Below are positions 22,376-35,099 of a stretch of DNA of 64,000 bases, piece by piece (the first letter of the stretch is position 1; the number at the start of each line of letters is the position of its first letter). Location of the stretch: positions 3,007,501 to 3,071,500 of the forward strand of contig JACCIC010000052.1 in the NCBI GenBank assembly GCA_018907035.1. The letters are read 5' to 3'. The notes below the pieces were generated by a model. The model was not told where the DNA came from. It saw nothing but the letters and a program-made list of their open reading frames with translations, and made no database searches. This stretch comes from Sycobia sp. Sy_11. Taxonomy: Eukaryota > Arthropoda > Insecta > Hymenoptera > Epichrysomallidae. Position numbers and translations under genes: made by a program.

Positions 22376-22627
22376 TCCACATTAGTTTGACACGAAGTAC
22401 ACACGTATATTTTTATATTCTATACTTGTGTCTTCGTTGTACTTTGGCTTGTTTTGATCCTGGAGTTTCCTCATTCTAGCTCGGGAATATATTGTTAAAC
22501 AATTGAACGAAAATAACAGAGATATAAGATAACAGATATATACTTCGCTTGAATACAGTTTTCTCTTCTTTCGAAAGAGAACCTGCATTCCCTAATAACC
22601 CATTTCTTTCCCTAATAACTCAGAAAT

Positions 22628-22630
<3 letters not shown>

Positions 22631-22687
<57 letters not shown>
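22631..22687. repeat. (TA)n tract
   Basis: Pure TA repeat of about 57 bp. Confidence 0.95.
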
Positions 22688-22690
<3 letters not shown>

Positions 22691-22847
22691 CAATCGAAAG
22701 GGGCATGTACAGCCCTACCACTGAGGAGGACCAGTCACTTCCCCGAATAAATTGAAAACAGAGAGAGGGAAAGAACAGAGTGATTGAAAAATAATTTAAA
22801 ATGAAAATAATATTTATTCTTACTTTTTATTTCTTTGTAGTTGTCGA

Positions 22848-22879
<32 letters not shown>

Positions 22880-23253
22880 CTGCTGATGCTACGTCCTGGT
22901 TGACTGACTCCGGGAAACTCCTCGAGACTGCTTCCTCGAGACTGCCTGAGACTGCTTGAGACTGCCTGAGACTCTCTGTTTTTGTGGAAAATTCGGGGCT
23001 TATATACCCGATTTTTCTATTGATATCACAAATCTCTCACTCAGCTTTTCAATTTTAAAGCCTTTTTATTACATTGTTGATTTTTCTTATTTCTAGTCTT
23101 AATAATAATATAATTTTATAACATTTATTAGAAAATTTTATTATAATATTTATAATAGCTGCTTATTTTATTATTAATGCAGTTTATTTGCTAAAAGTAG
23201 TTGTTTTCTTGAAAATTAAACATTTGAAAATGTAAATTAACGCACCGCCAGTG
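22688..23253 (-). mobile_element. LTR- or promoter-like unit, minus strand
   Basis: On the minus strand it starts TGTGTGCACTGG and ends GATTGAACA at the TA tract. Inside are a TATA-like GGGTATATAAGCCCC (about 22996-23010), a run of GAGACTGC-type 10-12-bp repeats, a (TC)n tract (22852-22879) and AATAAA near 22815. TATA box, poly(A) signal and TG...CA in that order suggest a solo LTR. No clean target duplication is seen on the right. Confidence 0.35.
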
Positions 23254-23499
23254 CACACATTCCGTTACCTAAAAGGCCTTGGTCGGAAAAATATACGCTT
23301 TTGACGTATGAACTTGCGTAAGCCCGAATAGTCAAACGCCTTATTTCGGCAGATATTACGAAGTTGTTTTTCTCGCCCAAATAGAATGATGACATATCGC
23401 ATGAAATTTGGTGATTTTAGTTTATACGTATGTTCTTGATTTTACTTTATTCTACAAAAACCTATATTATTATTATCGATATATATGTATACTATTTTA
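23254..23499. other. No recognised feature
   Basis: Short spacer. I see no gene. Confidence 0.4.
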
Positions 23500-23725
23500 A
23501 ATGTATGCTATTTTAAAAAAAATTTGAATGTTATATTTTGGAAAATTTCTTTTTATTCTTTCAACATAACATCCTCTAACATATGGCAAGACAATAATTT
23601 TGTCTATTTTCGGTATTATAAATGTCAAACAATCTCTCAGCAATTAATCTATTAATAAATTGAATTGGATAACCATTATTAATGAAAGTTTCTCTTACTA
23701 TCTGTAAATTATTTTGTCTAAAATC
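23500..23725 (-). pseudogene. PLE fragment
   Basis: Minus-strand translation gives KDFRQNNLQIVRETFINNGY and PIQFINRLIAERL, matching KDFRKENLKLVKEIFINNDY at 8.65 kb. The nucleotide sequence also matches 5460-5600. It is a short piece only and abuts the mariner relic on the right. Confidence 0.7.
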
Positions 23726-23769
23726 TTTATGTAACATGTGAAAACGATGCTATGCATGATTGGTTTGGA

Positions 23770-24811
23770 TATTGCATTCAAAACTTATAGACGGGTAAAC
23801 ATAGAGTTCACTAACGCCGAAATTCGCTTTATTTTAAAGTTTACCTTCGTCAAAGGCAAATCCGCTAGAGAAACGTTGCGTGAGATTAATGGTGTTTTGG
23901 GGATAGCACACGATCACTTAGAACCACAGAGGAATAGTTTCGACGATTCAGAGCCGGTGAAGCATTCAAGCCAGCCGGTCAAATCATGGAATTTATCGAG
24001 TTAGATCGGGATGTGGCATCTCGTAACATCGTCCATGACATGAGAGTTAGTCATCAAACCATTTTAAACTATCTGCAGAAGTCTGGATACAAAAAAAGGT
24101 TGATGTTTGGGTGCCACATGATTGGACGCAAAAAAACCTTCTGGACCGAATCAACGCCTACGATGTGCTGCTAAAACGGAACGAACTCTACCCATTTTTG
24201 AAGCGGATGGTGATTGGCAACGAAAAATGGATCATATACGACAATGTCAAGCGAAAACGGTCGTGGTCCACGGCCGGCAGACCGTCCGAAATAGTGGCCA
24301 AGCCGGGATTGACGACAAGCAAGGTTTTTGCAATGTGTTTGGTGGGATTGAAAGGCAATCCAACATGAGCTGCTCCCATATGGCCAGGCGCTTAATTCTA
24401 CCGACTACTGTGAACCACTGGATCGCTTGAAGCAGGCTATCTACCAGAAGCGTCCACAATTGACCAACAAGAAGGGTGTAGTATCCCACCAGGACAACGC
24501 CAGACCACGCACTTCGTTGATGACTTGTCAGAAGCTACGGGAGTTCAGATGGGAGGTTTTATTGCATCCACCACATAGCCCAGACATAGTGCCAAGGGAT
24601 ACCAAGGGATTACCATCTGTTCCTGTCTATGTCGAACGCCCTTGGTGGTGTAAAGTTGGACTCAAAAGAGGCTTGTGAAAAGTGGCTGTCCGAATTCTTC
24701 ACCAATAAGGAGAGGGGTTTCTACGAGAGGGGTATTATGAAGTTGCCGTCTAGATGGAAACAAATTATCGAACAAAACGGCGCATATTTGAAGTGCATTC
24801 GATCACTTTAA
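23770..24811 (+). pseudogene. Mariner relic, mellifera/cecropia-like lineage
   Basis: The N-terminus NIEFTNAEIRFILKFTFVKG is at about 23800-23860. A gap removes part of the first DNA-binding domain, then FRRFRAGEAFKPAGQIMEFI, HQTILNYLQKSGYKKRL, VPHDWTQKNLLDRINAYDVL, IGNEKWIIYDNVKRKRSWS, SHQDNARPRTSLM, HSPDIVPRDTKG and ERGIMKLPSRWKQIIEQNGA follow to a stop near 24810. Domain order is that of a complete mariner transposase, but the frame is broken at least three times. The first catalytic Asp is Asn and the ATG appears as ATA. Terminal repeats are not evident. Confidence 0.85.
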
Positions 24812-24869
24812 CACTTTTTATAAAGCATTGAATGAAGAGCAAAGAAGCGGAAGGGAAATATTTGATAAC

Positions 24870-24871
<2 letters not shown>

Positions 24872-24918
<47 letters not shown>

Positions 24919-25001
24919 TTATTATTATTCGTACAACTATTACGTATTGTAAACTATATTATATATATACTTTAGTATTTATATTGTTAGATTCTTTTAT
25001 A

Positions 25002-25040
<39 letters not shown>
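24872..25040. repeat. Two (TA)n tracts
   Basis: TA repeats at about 24872-24913 and 25003-25040, separated by AT-rich DNA. Confidence 0.95.
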
Positions 25041-25041
<1 letters not shown>

Positions 25042-25062
25042 CTTAAAATTAATATTATTTTA

Positions 25063-25107
25063 CTATAATGGTTTAGCTCTATGTTACAGAGCCATCGTAG
25101 CCTTCTG
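25063..25107 (-). mobile_element. SINE head fragment
   Basis: The minus strand reads GGCTACGATGGCTCTGTAAC, resembling the A-box end of the SINE at 39732. Only about 45 bp remain. Confidence 0.4.
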
Positions 25108-25768
25108 AAATAGTATATTTAAAAGTTGTTTGCACTTGTCCACTTTGCGTTTATAGCAAAATATGACGTCGTGAGTATGAAATGCCAATTTTTTATATGT
25201 TTTTATCGTCACTGGATGATAATAGTTTTAATATCTATAAAATATACTGGCCTTTACAAATATCAATTACAAATATAAAAATTACCAAAATTTTTTGGTA
25301 ACTCTTCAAGTGACGACCGGAAGGGTTGCTCTGAAATTGTCATGTCGTACGACCAGGTAGATGAACATCTATATGTATTTGAGTCGTTATAGACCTTGTG
25401 GAAAGTAATTCTTTGGTAATGGAGGCAGCCTACGCATGATGAGTGTAACTCATCATGATCGATAAACAATCAAAGAGTTTACTAAAATATGTTAAATAAT
25501 TTTATTAATGAATAATACAAAATTGTTCTAGACATATAATTTTATTTCATATAAAAAAATTAAATAAAAAAGTTGCTACCAAATGTAAAAATCATATGTT
25601 TAATAAAAGAAGAGAAAATATATTATTATTAGGTATGAACATCAAAAAGAGGTTTAAATATTGCAGTCATATGTAAATAAACAATATTTAAAATTTTCAT
25701 TTGTCATTCATGAAATCTATAGACAGGTAAAATAATTACTCTCAGATACTATATACAGTCTTAGATAT
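25108..25768. other. No recognised feature
   Basis: AT-rich DNA. A 68-codon minus-strand frame at 25263-25469 has no known relatives. Confidence 0.4.
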
Positions 25769-26640
25769 ACGAGGTGTGTTCCAAAAGTAACGAGAATTTT
25801 TAAATTTCGCGGGTTTGGAGAGTCTGCCTGTATAAGTTTTTTATTATTATGTTGGTACGCATGCCCCTGAAGTACGATAACATTTTCAATAATATTCATT
25901 GCTTAATTTTTAAGTGGCAGCTGCTAACGTTAGACGTGTTTTTTGAGTTGGTTGATTTTCGTTTGTTGAACCTTTTTCGGTCATGGCGATCCAGAATGCC
26001 TCCATTGGGACGATTGAGCCTTAGTTTCTACATCATATGCGTAAACCCATGTTTCGTCACCTGTTATAATACGTTTTAGTAATTCTGCATCGTTATTAAC
26101 TTTATTTAGCGACTCCTGAGCAACTTCCATTTGTCACTGTTTTTGTTCGAAATTCAACAATCTTGGAACAAGTTTTGCTGCTATACGTTTCATATCCAAA
26201 ACATCCGAAAAAAATCCATGGCATGAGTTAACTGATATGCCTACATCATCAGAGACTTCTCTGATTGTGATTCGGCGATCGTTCATAACAATTTCTTTCA
26301 CTTTTTTCACGTTTTTATTGGTTGTTGATGTGCTTGGGCATCCAGGTCATTAGTCATCTGTAAAGTTTTCACGGCCATCTTGGAAACGCTTATACCACTC
26401 GGAAATCCTTACTTTACTGATAACAAACTCACCGTGTGCCTTTGTTAACATACAAACTTCACTACACTTTATTTCATTTTTTACGCAAAATTGAATACAA
26501 ATACTTTGCTCCTTTTTTCACAGACGAAAATTGCCTAGCTCAAAAAACACGTCTAACTTTAGCAGTTGCCACTTACAAAATAAGCAATGAATATTGCTCA
26601 AAATTTTATCGTACTTCAGCTGCATGCGCACACACACGCA
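25769..26640 (-). pseudogene. Third mariner lineage, decayed, with inverted subterminal arms
   Basis: The left end is ACGAGGTGTGTTCCAAAAGT, a common mariner terminal sequence. The minus strand from about 26430 codes ISEWYKRFQDG, then MNDRRITIREVSDDVGIS, LLKRIITGDETWVYAYDVET and SSQWRHSGSP, which is the middle of a mariner transposase with the first catalytic Asp (GDETW). The rest of the catalytic domain is missing. 25850-25945 and 26534-26635 are inverted copies of the same roughly 90 bp, so the 3' part has been replaced by a mirrored end. Confidence 0.75.
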
Positions 26641-26959
26641 TGGACGCACGCATACACAGAGAGACGCAGAGAGAGAGATTTACGGGTGTACTCTCACGAC
26701 GCCGACGCAAGTACGAAAGTTGCAAACGTACATACGCATAGCAAACGCGCGCGTACACACAAAAACAAACCTCGAGCATGACAGAGTCCGTGGAGAGAAT
26801 AGGACAATAATAAAATATGCCTTCCACAGCAAAAGCTGGAGGAGGGAATTCTAAATAAAAGACAAATAATATGGTAATTGAATTAAATGAAAATCGACTC
26901 TATGTGATCAATCTATACCAAGGCGTGGTTATATAAGCAAATTCCTCTAGTGATTTCGA
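26641..26959. other. CA- and GA-rich spacer
   Basis: (CACA)-rich and purine-rich low-complexity DNA. I see no gene. Confidence 0.4.
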
Positions 26960-27830
26960 TCGGGTGAAAGTTCCGGTGGTCGACGCTGGCTCCTTTGATT
27001 TTGGGAATGATCAAACTCGCAGCGCGATTACTCAGGTTGATCATTCAGCCTATGGAGCTAGCAATGCTACAAAACCAGAATATTTACCTGAAATTCAGCA
27101 AGATGAAAAAGCAATTCGAAAGCCTAGCGCAATTCTTTATGGAGAACAAGAAAGTCTATAAGGAGCTTAGCTACATGGTAATGAGAACGGTGTGATGCCT
27201 AAAATTGTGGTGAGAATAAACACTAGTCAGAACACCAAAAAGCGATGTAAGATATCACATATATCGCCTGTGTAAATGTTTTAAAGCAAATATTAAGTGA
27301 ACCTTCTCGACAGCGTCTAGGTCAAAGTGTGACTAGAATAAGAAATACGTGCGCGCGCAAACTACTACTATAACTGGATAAATCTGATACGGAGACGGTA
27401 GAATTTACAACAGTGGTCACTTCTACCTTGAAGAAGAATGCAGAATTGATTTTACTGAAGCACAAGGATGCTATAACTATAATGCATATTGACGGAGCCA
27501 CTTATATAAAGGAAGTCATGTCAGTAATGTCTGGGGCATTAGGCCTGCATTGCGTGGCCGTTCAAAATATGAGGATAAGAGCATCATATGTGTGCATGGA
27601 AGTAGAAACTTTCCTACTTTCTTAAGTAATAGCTAATAAACTGCTTAGGGTCACGAAAGTGAAATCTGTATAGTTACATTGCTGTGCGCAATAGGGAGCA
27701 AACCGATGTTTTCAATGTCTTGAAACGTACCATCAGGGAAAAGATTGCAAAAACTTAATGGACAAATTGATCCTGTGTTTAAGGTACAGAAAGTGTCTGC
27801 TGTGATATGAGAGGATTTTAAGGGCCGTAA
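26960..27830 (+). pseudogene. R1-like LINE, ORF1 (gag-like) relic
   Basis: The plus strand gives KNAELILLKHKDAITIMHID, VAVQNMRIRASYVCMEVE and, after shifts, RCFQCLETYHQGK followed by a second Cys-rich stretch near 27780. A nucleic-acid-binding protein with CCHC-type zinc knuckles upstream of an RT is the R1-clade layout, and an R1-like RT relic lies downstream at 28.6-29.5 kb. Many stops are present. The ORF1 assignment is tentative. Confidence 0.4.
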
Positions 27831-27954
27831 AATAAATTAAGGTAGTTCGAAAATCAATAAGCGCCAACGGACACTTGTCGATACCTTCGCTACGTTAGAG
27901 CTGCAAATTGCAAATACAGTATTATATGCAAGCTACAGCAATAGCACGAACTTT

Positions 27955-28193
27955 CCCTGATAACCGTTATTAACGGTAAAGAGGGTGGCGGCTATTACGA
28001 GATAATGAGTTGAGTAAAAGGTATGAGTGCAGAGAGTCTGTTCTGAGTAGGAAAACGGAACGGTAACATAAGGCTGAGCATCCGCGAATATTGTAGTCAT
28101 TTGTACTTATGTTTGTATTTTATCAATAAACTATATTAATAGAACATTGTATTGATTTCTCGTTAAGTTTTGACATTCTATATTAGCCCGCTA
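27955..28193 (+). other. Possible small LTR inside the R1 relic
   Basis: It starts near TGATAACCGTTATTAACGG, contains ATCAATAAACTATATTAATA (poly(A) signal type) and ends TTAGCCCGCTACA. The TG...CA layout and position suggest an LTR, but no target duplication is visible. Confidence 0.25.
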
Positions 28194-28280
28194 CAAAATA
28201 TACTGATTGTGCCCATCGTACGATTGAGTATTGGCTTTAACTCAATAAGAAAATATACAGCAAGAGTTGGTTGAATACAA

Positions 28281-28340
28281 AGAAAGAGAGAGAGAGGGAG
28301 AGAGAGAGAGAGAGAGAGAGATAGAGAGAGAGAAAGAGAG
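28281..28340. repeat. (GA)n tract
   Basis: About 60 bp of GA repeats with a few interruptions. Confidence 0.95.
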
Positions 28341-28599
28341 TGCTGAACATCATAAGTACTTGAACATTAGAACTTCCTCTATGTAATGAAGGATACTAGG
28401 CTGATTGGTACAGTAGAGGAGCAAGTCCGCATTCAAATAACTGGACTGGAGATAATAACTGGTGCTATGAATCGCCCTCATATTTCTAAACAAGCATTTC
28501 GTTCCTGTCTTAAGGGAGCATAGCGGAAGACGCAAAGATTAGTTCTTCTTGATAAATCGAATAAACCATTGTTATACAGATCTCCCTACATGCTTCACA

Positions 28600-29470
28600 T
28601 CATTGACAAAATATTTAAGAGGATTACTTTTGCTAGACTATAGATGAGTGATATAGAGAGGGTGGCCTTACTGAAAATCAATATGACTTCCTTAAAGGGT
28701 ATTCAGCCATCGACGCAATAGATAGAATAATGAGAATGACAAAGCAATAGTAGTATGAATATTCGGAATGATCAATTCAACCAGATTGACGGACGTTACG
28801 CTTTTTTAGAGCACCTTGGGGTATCATTATATCTTCTAAATGTTATCTTCAGCTACCTATCTAATCAAACCCTGAATTATGACACCAAGAAGAACGTGCT
28901 GTAAGACTCGGTTATAGGACTTTGTTTGGGAGTATATTATACGACGGGTTACTAAAAAAGCAATTTTAAGTGGAGTAACATCCATGGCTTATGCTGACGA
29001 TACAACCTTAGTTACGTAGCTAAGTGTCTTAACGAGGTCTAGTGCCTTAGTGATGGTCCTCTAGAAGTAATAGCTATTTGGCTATAAATATAATATGAAT
29101 CTTAGTGCAAAATAAATGAAGGTAGCACGTATTACTAGAATCACGAAATTGTACGTAAACGTTACAGTAAAAGGCACTAGGATATGATCGGCAAATAAAA
29201 TTAAGTTTCTTGGTATCGGTGTACAATGTAATTTGTCATTCAAAGAACATTTTTTGAATATAGGGTTGTAAACATTAAATATCTTTAGAGTACTCGCTGG
29301 AATAACGCCCAATATAGGACAGCTGATATAACCTAAAGGTGATCTTCTGTTATTTATGGTGCACGCAGTAATATTTTACGGAGCTGAAATATGGATCACC
29401 GCTATGATGGATAATAGTAGTTATGGTACTGTATACCAACGAGCTAGCCGTTTAACTCGATGTACTCAGA
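28600..29470 (+). pseudogene. R1-like LINE reverse transcriptase relic
   Basis: Successive frames give LTENQYDFLKGYSAIDAID (block 1), LYDGLLKKQF, SMAYADDTTLVT (YADD active site), KIKFLGIGVQCNLSFKEHFL, VLAGITPNIGQLI and VHAVIFYGAEIWITAM with YQRASRLTRC. The YGAEIW block after the LGV block, and NIG following the array of short helices, are typical of R1-clade ORF2. Frameshifts and stops are frequent. Block B is not clear. It is dead. Confidence 0.75.
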
Positions 29471-31190
29471 ATGCCCTTAAATTGATAAAAATATGGAGCA
29501 CTACCTTCTCCACTGTGTAAAGTTTCGACAAAAACGAGAGCAGTTTCAGAAATTCTGGAGTGGCCCTATATTTCCTCAGAATATATATTGATTGGTATCG
29601 CGTAAGGGATGGAATGCAGCATATAATTAGAACCATCAAAAAATGAAACAAGGAATCGACCAACGACGGCATAATTTTGATACTGCCAATAGGACCAAAA
29701 TATGAATGATAAGTCGTCACTTGCAAATTAATACCTTAATTGGCGTTTTCCGTGGGTTCTGTACGTGATGATGTAGTGTTTTTTAAGGCGGTAGAGGCAG
29801 TAAAAATAAAATTGCCAAATTCCACGTCTGGAATGTATAAGAAGCATTTTACCTCGCTTAAAAAAGACACGCATGTACAAATTATGCATCGTGAATGTCT
29901 ACAGTTACCTAAAATTATCTGCTTAGAACTTTTCTATTTATTCGTTACTATTTATAAACGATATTTTACAAGCATCTCCATAAATTGAAGACGTATGATA
30001 TCATATTAAGTAATCTTTATGGTTATCAAATACTAAAATATGAATGTGCGATACGTCTAAACAAAACTTATTTGTCTTGAATTTAAATCAACACAATATT
30101 TATATATTTTTAAATCACGGAAAGAAAAAACAACTTTTATGCTAATTTATAATTATAATCTCATATTAGCAAGCATAATATATGTAAACCCGTGAACTTG
30201 TAAATAAGTCAGTCTTATATTTATATCTTACAATATGCCAAATTTTATCAATATTTTCATTGTCAATCCCATTAGCTTGTTAATGAAGTTAAGTTAAATT
30301 TTAGAACTTTAGAATAGTATAATATTTTTTGTCGAGCTATACAGTTTGTCCAAGAAATATATAAGAATTGTTAAATTCATTTAGCTTGGAGGCGGGACAT
30401 TATTAGTTCAAAAGAAATCGATTTTTTCACTTTTTAAAACTATATCATTGGAAAAAAAAATTTATCAATATGTATCGCACTCAAAATTCGTAAACACGTT
30501 TGCCTCGAAACGACATTTTTTAACACGATATTTCCGAAACGGTTCACTGATCATTATTAAATTTAAATTTAAATTAAACCACTTCATTTATAAAATTCTT
30601 TCGTTCAAGAAGAAGAATTAAGAAGGAAAAAGAATTGTTATCATTTTGATAAATTTGTACCACTTGTTTCATGTTTCATTACCACTGTATCATGATTCGT
30701 TGATTATGAAATTCTGATAAATATTAATGTTTGAAATGAATATCTATACAAACATTGTTTTCATTTTCTAAATGTACTTTACTCCTTCAAATCCAACAAA
30801 AAAGCAAAAATTCTTGAATTATATAAGCTTTTGGTTTTTGAAAGAAATTTCATATACATATGAACGATAATGAGATATAGTTGTTAATATTATAAGAATA
30901 AAATTACGATATTTACTGCGTTCTATCTCTGTAGAATAATATCGAAAAGTTATTATGTTCTTTTGCTTAGCTTACACAATATTTTTTTTATTGTTAATAA
31001 AGCAATATATTAAATTATATAAGGTGAGTTCAATTAATATTGAAATTACGTCAATGATTATGCTTTGACTTTTCTTAAGTTTAAGTTTTAATTTAACTTT
31101 TGACATATATCATCTAATGCGCCATCTATACAAAAATATGTAATCGTTTCTGTCTCTTTCCTGCCAGCCCTGTGCGCATCGGCTGGCGGT
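29471..31190. other. No recognised feature
   Basis: AT-rich. An 82-codon frame at 29740-29988 looks partly protein-like (SVRDDVVFFKAVEAVKIKLP) but is unidentified; it could be a scrap of a transposon gene. Confidence 0.45.
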
Positions 31191-31198
31191 ATCTAGTT

Positions 31199-31199
<1 letters not shown>

Positions 31200-31261
<62 letters not shown>

Positions 31262-31732
31262 GTGTGCGTCGTGTGTGTGCGAGCATAAGATGCATAATAT
31301 ATATATATTATATACACAAGCGTTCATTCGTGATTCAAACGTGTGTATATAATGCTTGCGCTGCATGTTCAGCATTACTCAGCTGGGAATGTATGTAGAA
31401 ACGCACGCCATACTACACGAACACTACGATCCCCCTCTCTTTCTCAAACTATCATTCCGTCGCTTCTGCTCCTCCCCTCTACAGACGTTAAACTGACTTT
31501 TATATTTCTGTTGATCTCACTCGCTACGACGGGGGGGGGGCAAAGCAACCGAGCAAGCGAGCGCGCGTGCCCTGCCGAGATTAGTAATAAGTAGTAGTAG
31601 CTCGGCTCCGACTCGGCTTAGACCGCTGTGCATCAGACTAAAATTTTAATTGCTGTGCGACACTTAACATACGTTTTATCAACACGGTAGTGGTTGTCTT
31701 TTGAATGCAATAGCATACATCAATATCTAAGC

Positions 31733-31790
<58 letters not shown>

Positions 31791-31995
31791 GCGGCAATAA
31801 GTGCGCGTGCCGTCGCGGAGAGCCTGTATATAGCTGTCTATATTCCTCTCCCTTCTCAACGTATTTGGCCCTAAATAAAAAATTCACCAAAAGGATTTTG
31901 CTTGATTATTATCGTCGATCTTCTCTCCAGTATCATGGGCGGTAAGTTCGTCATGCATCATAACACGCACATTTTTTACCCGTTTCGATGGAAAA

Positions 31996-32059
<64 letters not shown>

Positions 32060-32697
32060 ACTATAGTAGCAGCTACCGTGATTGATGCTTTGAGCGCTTT
32101 ATCTTATAATGTATGTGATCGCGAACAGGCGCGCAGCGATCATTAAAAGCCGGTTACAGAGGTTAAGAATGCTCTCTCATCCGTCGCTCTCATTGATGTA
32201 CGGAGTACGTGCGACGCGAGCTCTCTCCGCGTATCAGTCCGTGCTGCGGGGAAGAGCCTGAGGGGGTAACCGGTCTCTCTCGTGACCCAATGACCTTCAG
32301 CGAAATAATCCCAAGTGACGCGGTGCACGCGACACAGTCGCTCTGCACCACGGGAGACTATATTTTGTTCGGTGTGTATGCAGGATGGCTACGATGCTGT
32401 GGAGGATGGAAGGAAAGTTTTTCTCTCTTTTCTTCTCGTGACTACTTCGCAGTTTTGGGCAGGAAGAGATCGAAGAACTCGGCCATCGCACCCTCCTGTC
32501 TGTAAGCTCAATGATTTTCGGAGGGACGACCGTGTGCGCTTGTGCACACACATTCCTTGGAACCTTACCCCTTGTTTTTATGTATGAAATATAATCATTG
32601 CGCGGAAGAAAAATTTCTGACAAGGATCTCCTAGCTTCCTCGTTTTTTCTTTGCATATAAATACACATATATAGGGATAACGAGTGTGAATAAATTG

Positions 32698-32758
<61 letters not shown>

Positions 32759-33381
32759 GCGCGTGTGTACCGGTATTCGAGCCAAATTGTTCCCCTACTT
32801 ACCTGTGTATGTATCGCTGTTGGATTATTATAAAAGCTATCACTAGCATAGGATAAGTTAATGTTCTAATCGAACGTCTTTCGAAAGTTCACAAGCTATA
32901 TATAAATATTCCAGTCCAGCGATCGTTATTATACATATATTTGAACCGGCCTCTAAATACTCATACATAACTGATGTAAATAACGTTCTAACGCTTTCCG
33001 AAGTTACGAATTGATTAATAAATATTCGGAACTAATTAAATCATAAACAATGAATTGAGCGGTTCCTCGTCTCATTAACTAGATTCAAAGTTATTTATCT
33101 AACTAGGCACGACTAAGCTGAAAAATTGACGATACATATTCACCCGATGAAACGAAAAATTCGGACAGTATATTTATAGTTTATTTCCAATCCTAGAGCG
33201 GTTCATTATTTGGTTTTGAAATATTTTTCCGTTTAATAAAAAAATATATAAAGGGTGTTGGTGTAAAAATATTTCCGTGATTATTATATCCTTATTGCGA
33301 ATTGAGAGCAAGTAAATAAAATTATATTCCGATTTGACTTCCACAAATTTTTATTCATGCATATAATTTTCAATTTTAGTT

Positions 33382-33439
<58 letters not shown>

Positions 33440-33558
33440 TGCAGCAAACGAAAGAACTAAAGTAAGTTTAGCAGTCGTATAAATTATTTATACTTATGAA
33501 ATGATATATATACCTGGTATAATTTGCAAAACTTTTTCTCGAAAATTGCATTGTAATC

Positions 33559-33623
<65 letters not shown>
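31200..33623. repeat. Cluster of six long (TA)n tracts
   Basis: TA tracts at about 31200-31256, 31735-31785, 31998-32055, 32699-32754, 33387-33438 and 33559-33623, each 50-65 bp. Between them are moderately GC-rich, CpG-containing stretches (for example 32100-32600) with no recognised product. Confidence 0.9.
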
Positions 33624-33626
<3 letters not shown>

Positions 33627-33749
33627 AACCCGTCAATGTCATCGAATTTCACAATTTATTATTATTCACTGTTCAGCAAAGCCAAATTGATTATTCAGAA
33701 TTACGGATCTTTAATATACTTTTTATAATTATTACACAATAATAAGAAT

Positions 33750-34200
33750 TGTTGCTCGTGTTTCTCTGTACATGTAACGAGCAATTTTCGACCGAGCCCT
33801 GAAAAACAGATGCTGCGTCTCGAGAGTCAATTTTGCTCGATCTTGTATCTTATGAATATTTCTATATGCGGAGAATATAGCCGGCGGTGACCCCCCGCTT
33901 AGAGTCACTTTTGTTCACTCGTTTGAAGCCATCTCCTTCCTCTCTAACCCCAACGTTCCATGGATACCTCGAAAAAGTTCGTCACAAGCTCGAAGTTGAT
34001 GGGCGCGCGTCGCGTAAAAATAGGGCCCGTGCACGCGTGCCCGATACACGGAGAAAAAGAGCAAGCTACTGTCGCCTAGCATCCGATGCCTCCGTTTCCT
34101 CCTCCTCGACCTCCTACCGAGGTTATTCTTGTCACAAGTCCGTTCGTCCTTTTTATCACCGTCCTATTCAGTTATGTAGACGAATAAAAATAGTATAATT
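33750..34200. other. CpG-rich segment
   Basis: Contains the hairpin TTGCTCGT/ACGAGCAA (about 33751-33785) and CG-rich DNA around 34000-34060. A 103-codon frame at 33887-34198 is Ser/Arg-rich and unrecognised. It could be promoter-like DNA or part of an LTR. Confidence 0.3.
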
Positions 34201-34404
34201 AGGACTCACTCGCATCGCAGCCTCAAAGTAACTTTAGCATACTCGGAGGGACGTAATGCTTAATATATAGTTATGAAAGTAATTTTACCAAAGAGTTTAA
34301 CAAAAATATATGTGGATATTTCGTATACTTAAATTACATTCGATCGAGATCTATCTTTTTTTTAACCAATAGAAATTTTGTACCTTCTTAAATTTCTTCC
34401 TTAT

Positions 34405-34830
34405 ATTCTCAATCATATCATATCATATCATATCATACCATACTAATTTATAGAGACAAAGCGTGTTTTCGTTTGTACACAATAAACAAAAAAAACTACT
34501 GAACCAAAAGTGCTAAAATTTAAAATCTATATTTTGTATTATCTTCGGAAGGCAAAAGGCACGTTCTTTTATTGAAAATTATTTCACTCTCATTAATAAA
34601 TTATGAGCATATACATTATAAGCGGCCTGTTATAATTTAGTGGGCATTAGAAACCGAGTTTGGTGTCGACTCCACATGCATGCGCGTAGTACAGTAGTAC
34701 TGTGCGCGTGCGCAGATAACGATCTTAGCAATCAGTTCCGCAAGTGGCCATTGGATGGCGCCTTGAATTATATCGAATTTCAATTCAAAGTAATCAGCTT
34801 ATACTATTAATATCAGGTCATCTCAGTTTA
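34405..34830 (+). mobile_element. Helitron-like 5' part, copy 3
   Basis: (CATAT)n is followed by ACTAATTTATAGAGACAAAG and the AAAAAACTACTGAACC block as in the other copies. About 115 bp of unrelated sequence (34610-34735) interrupts it. It fades near 34830. Confidence 0.6.
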
Positions 34831-35099
34831 ATAATCGTTAAAAACCTCTGAATTTGGCACCCCTGCATGGGGAGGTAGGTTTAATCGGCAGGCAGCGGCC
34901 CCGTGTTCCATTTTCGTGACATACAATACTCGCGCGTTGTTACAAAATACTAAACAGCTGACGAAGAAATGATCGTACAAGGGTCTACTATTACGGGGGC
35001 GGAGTTACAGGTTCACAGTATTATCAGAGGCCGAGAAATAAAATCGATGGCATTACTTCCTTGTCTGACCTCGTGTATATATGTATGTGTGTGTATGTA

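Noticed and set aside
31126..33728. Frames rich in Ile-Tyr or Tyr-Ile repeats (also at 15.9, 18.6, 24.9, 49.3 and 50.6 kb)
   Set aside because: Translations of (TA)n microsatellites.
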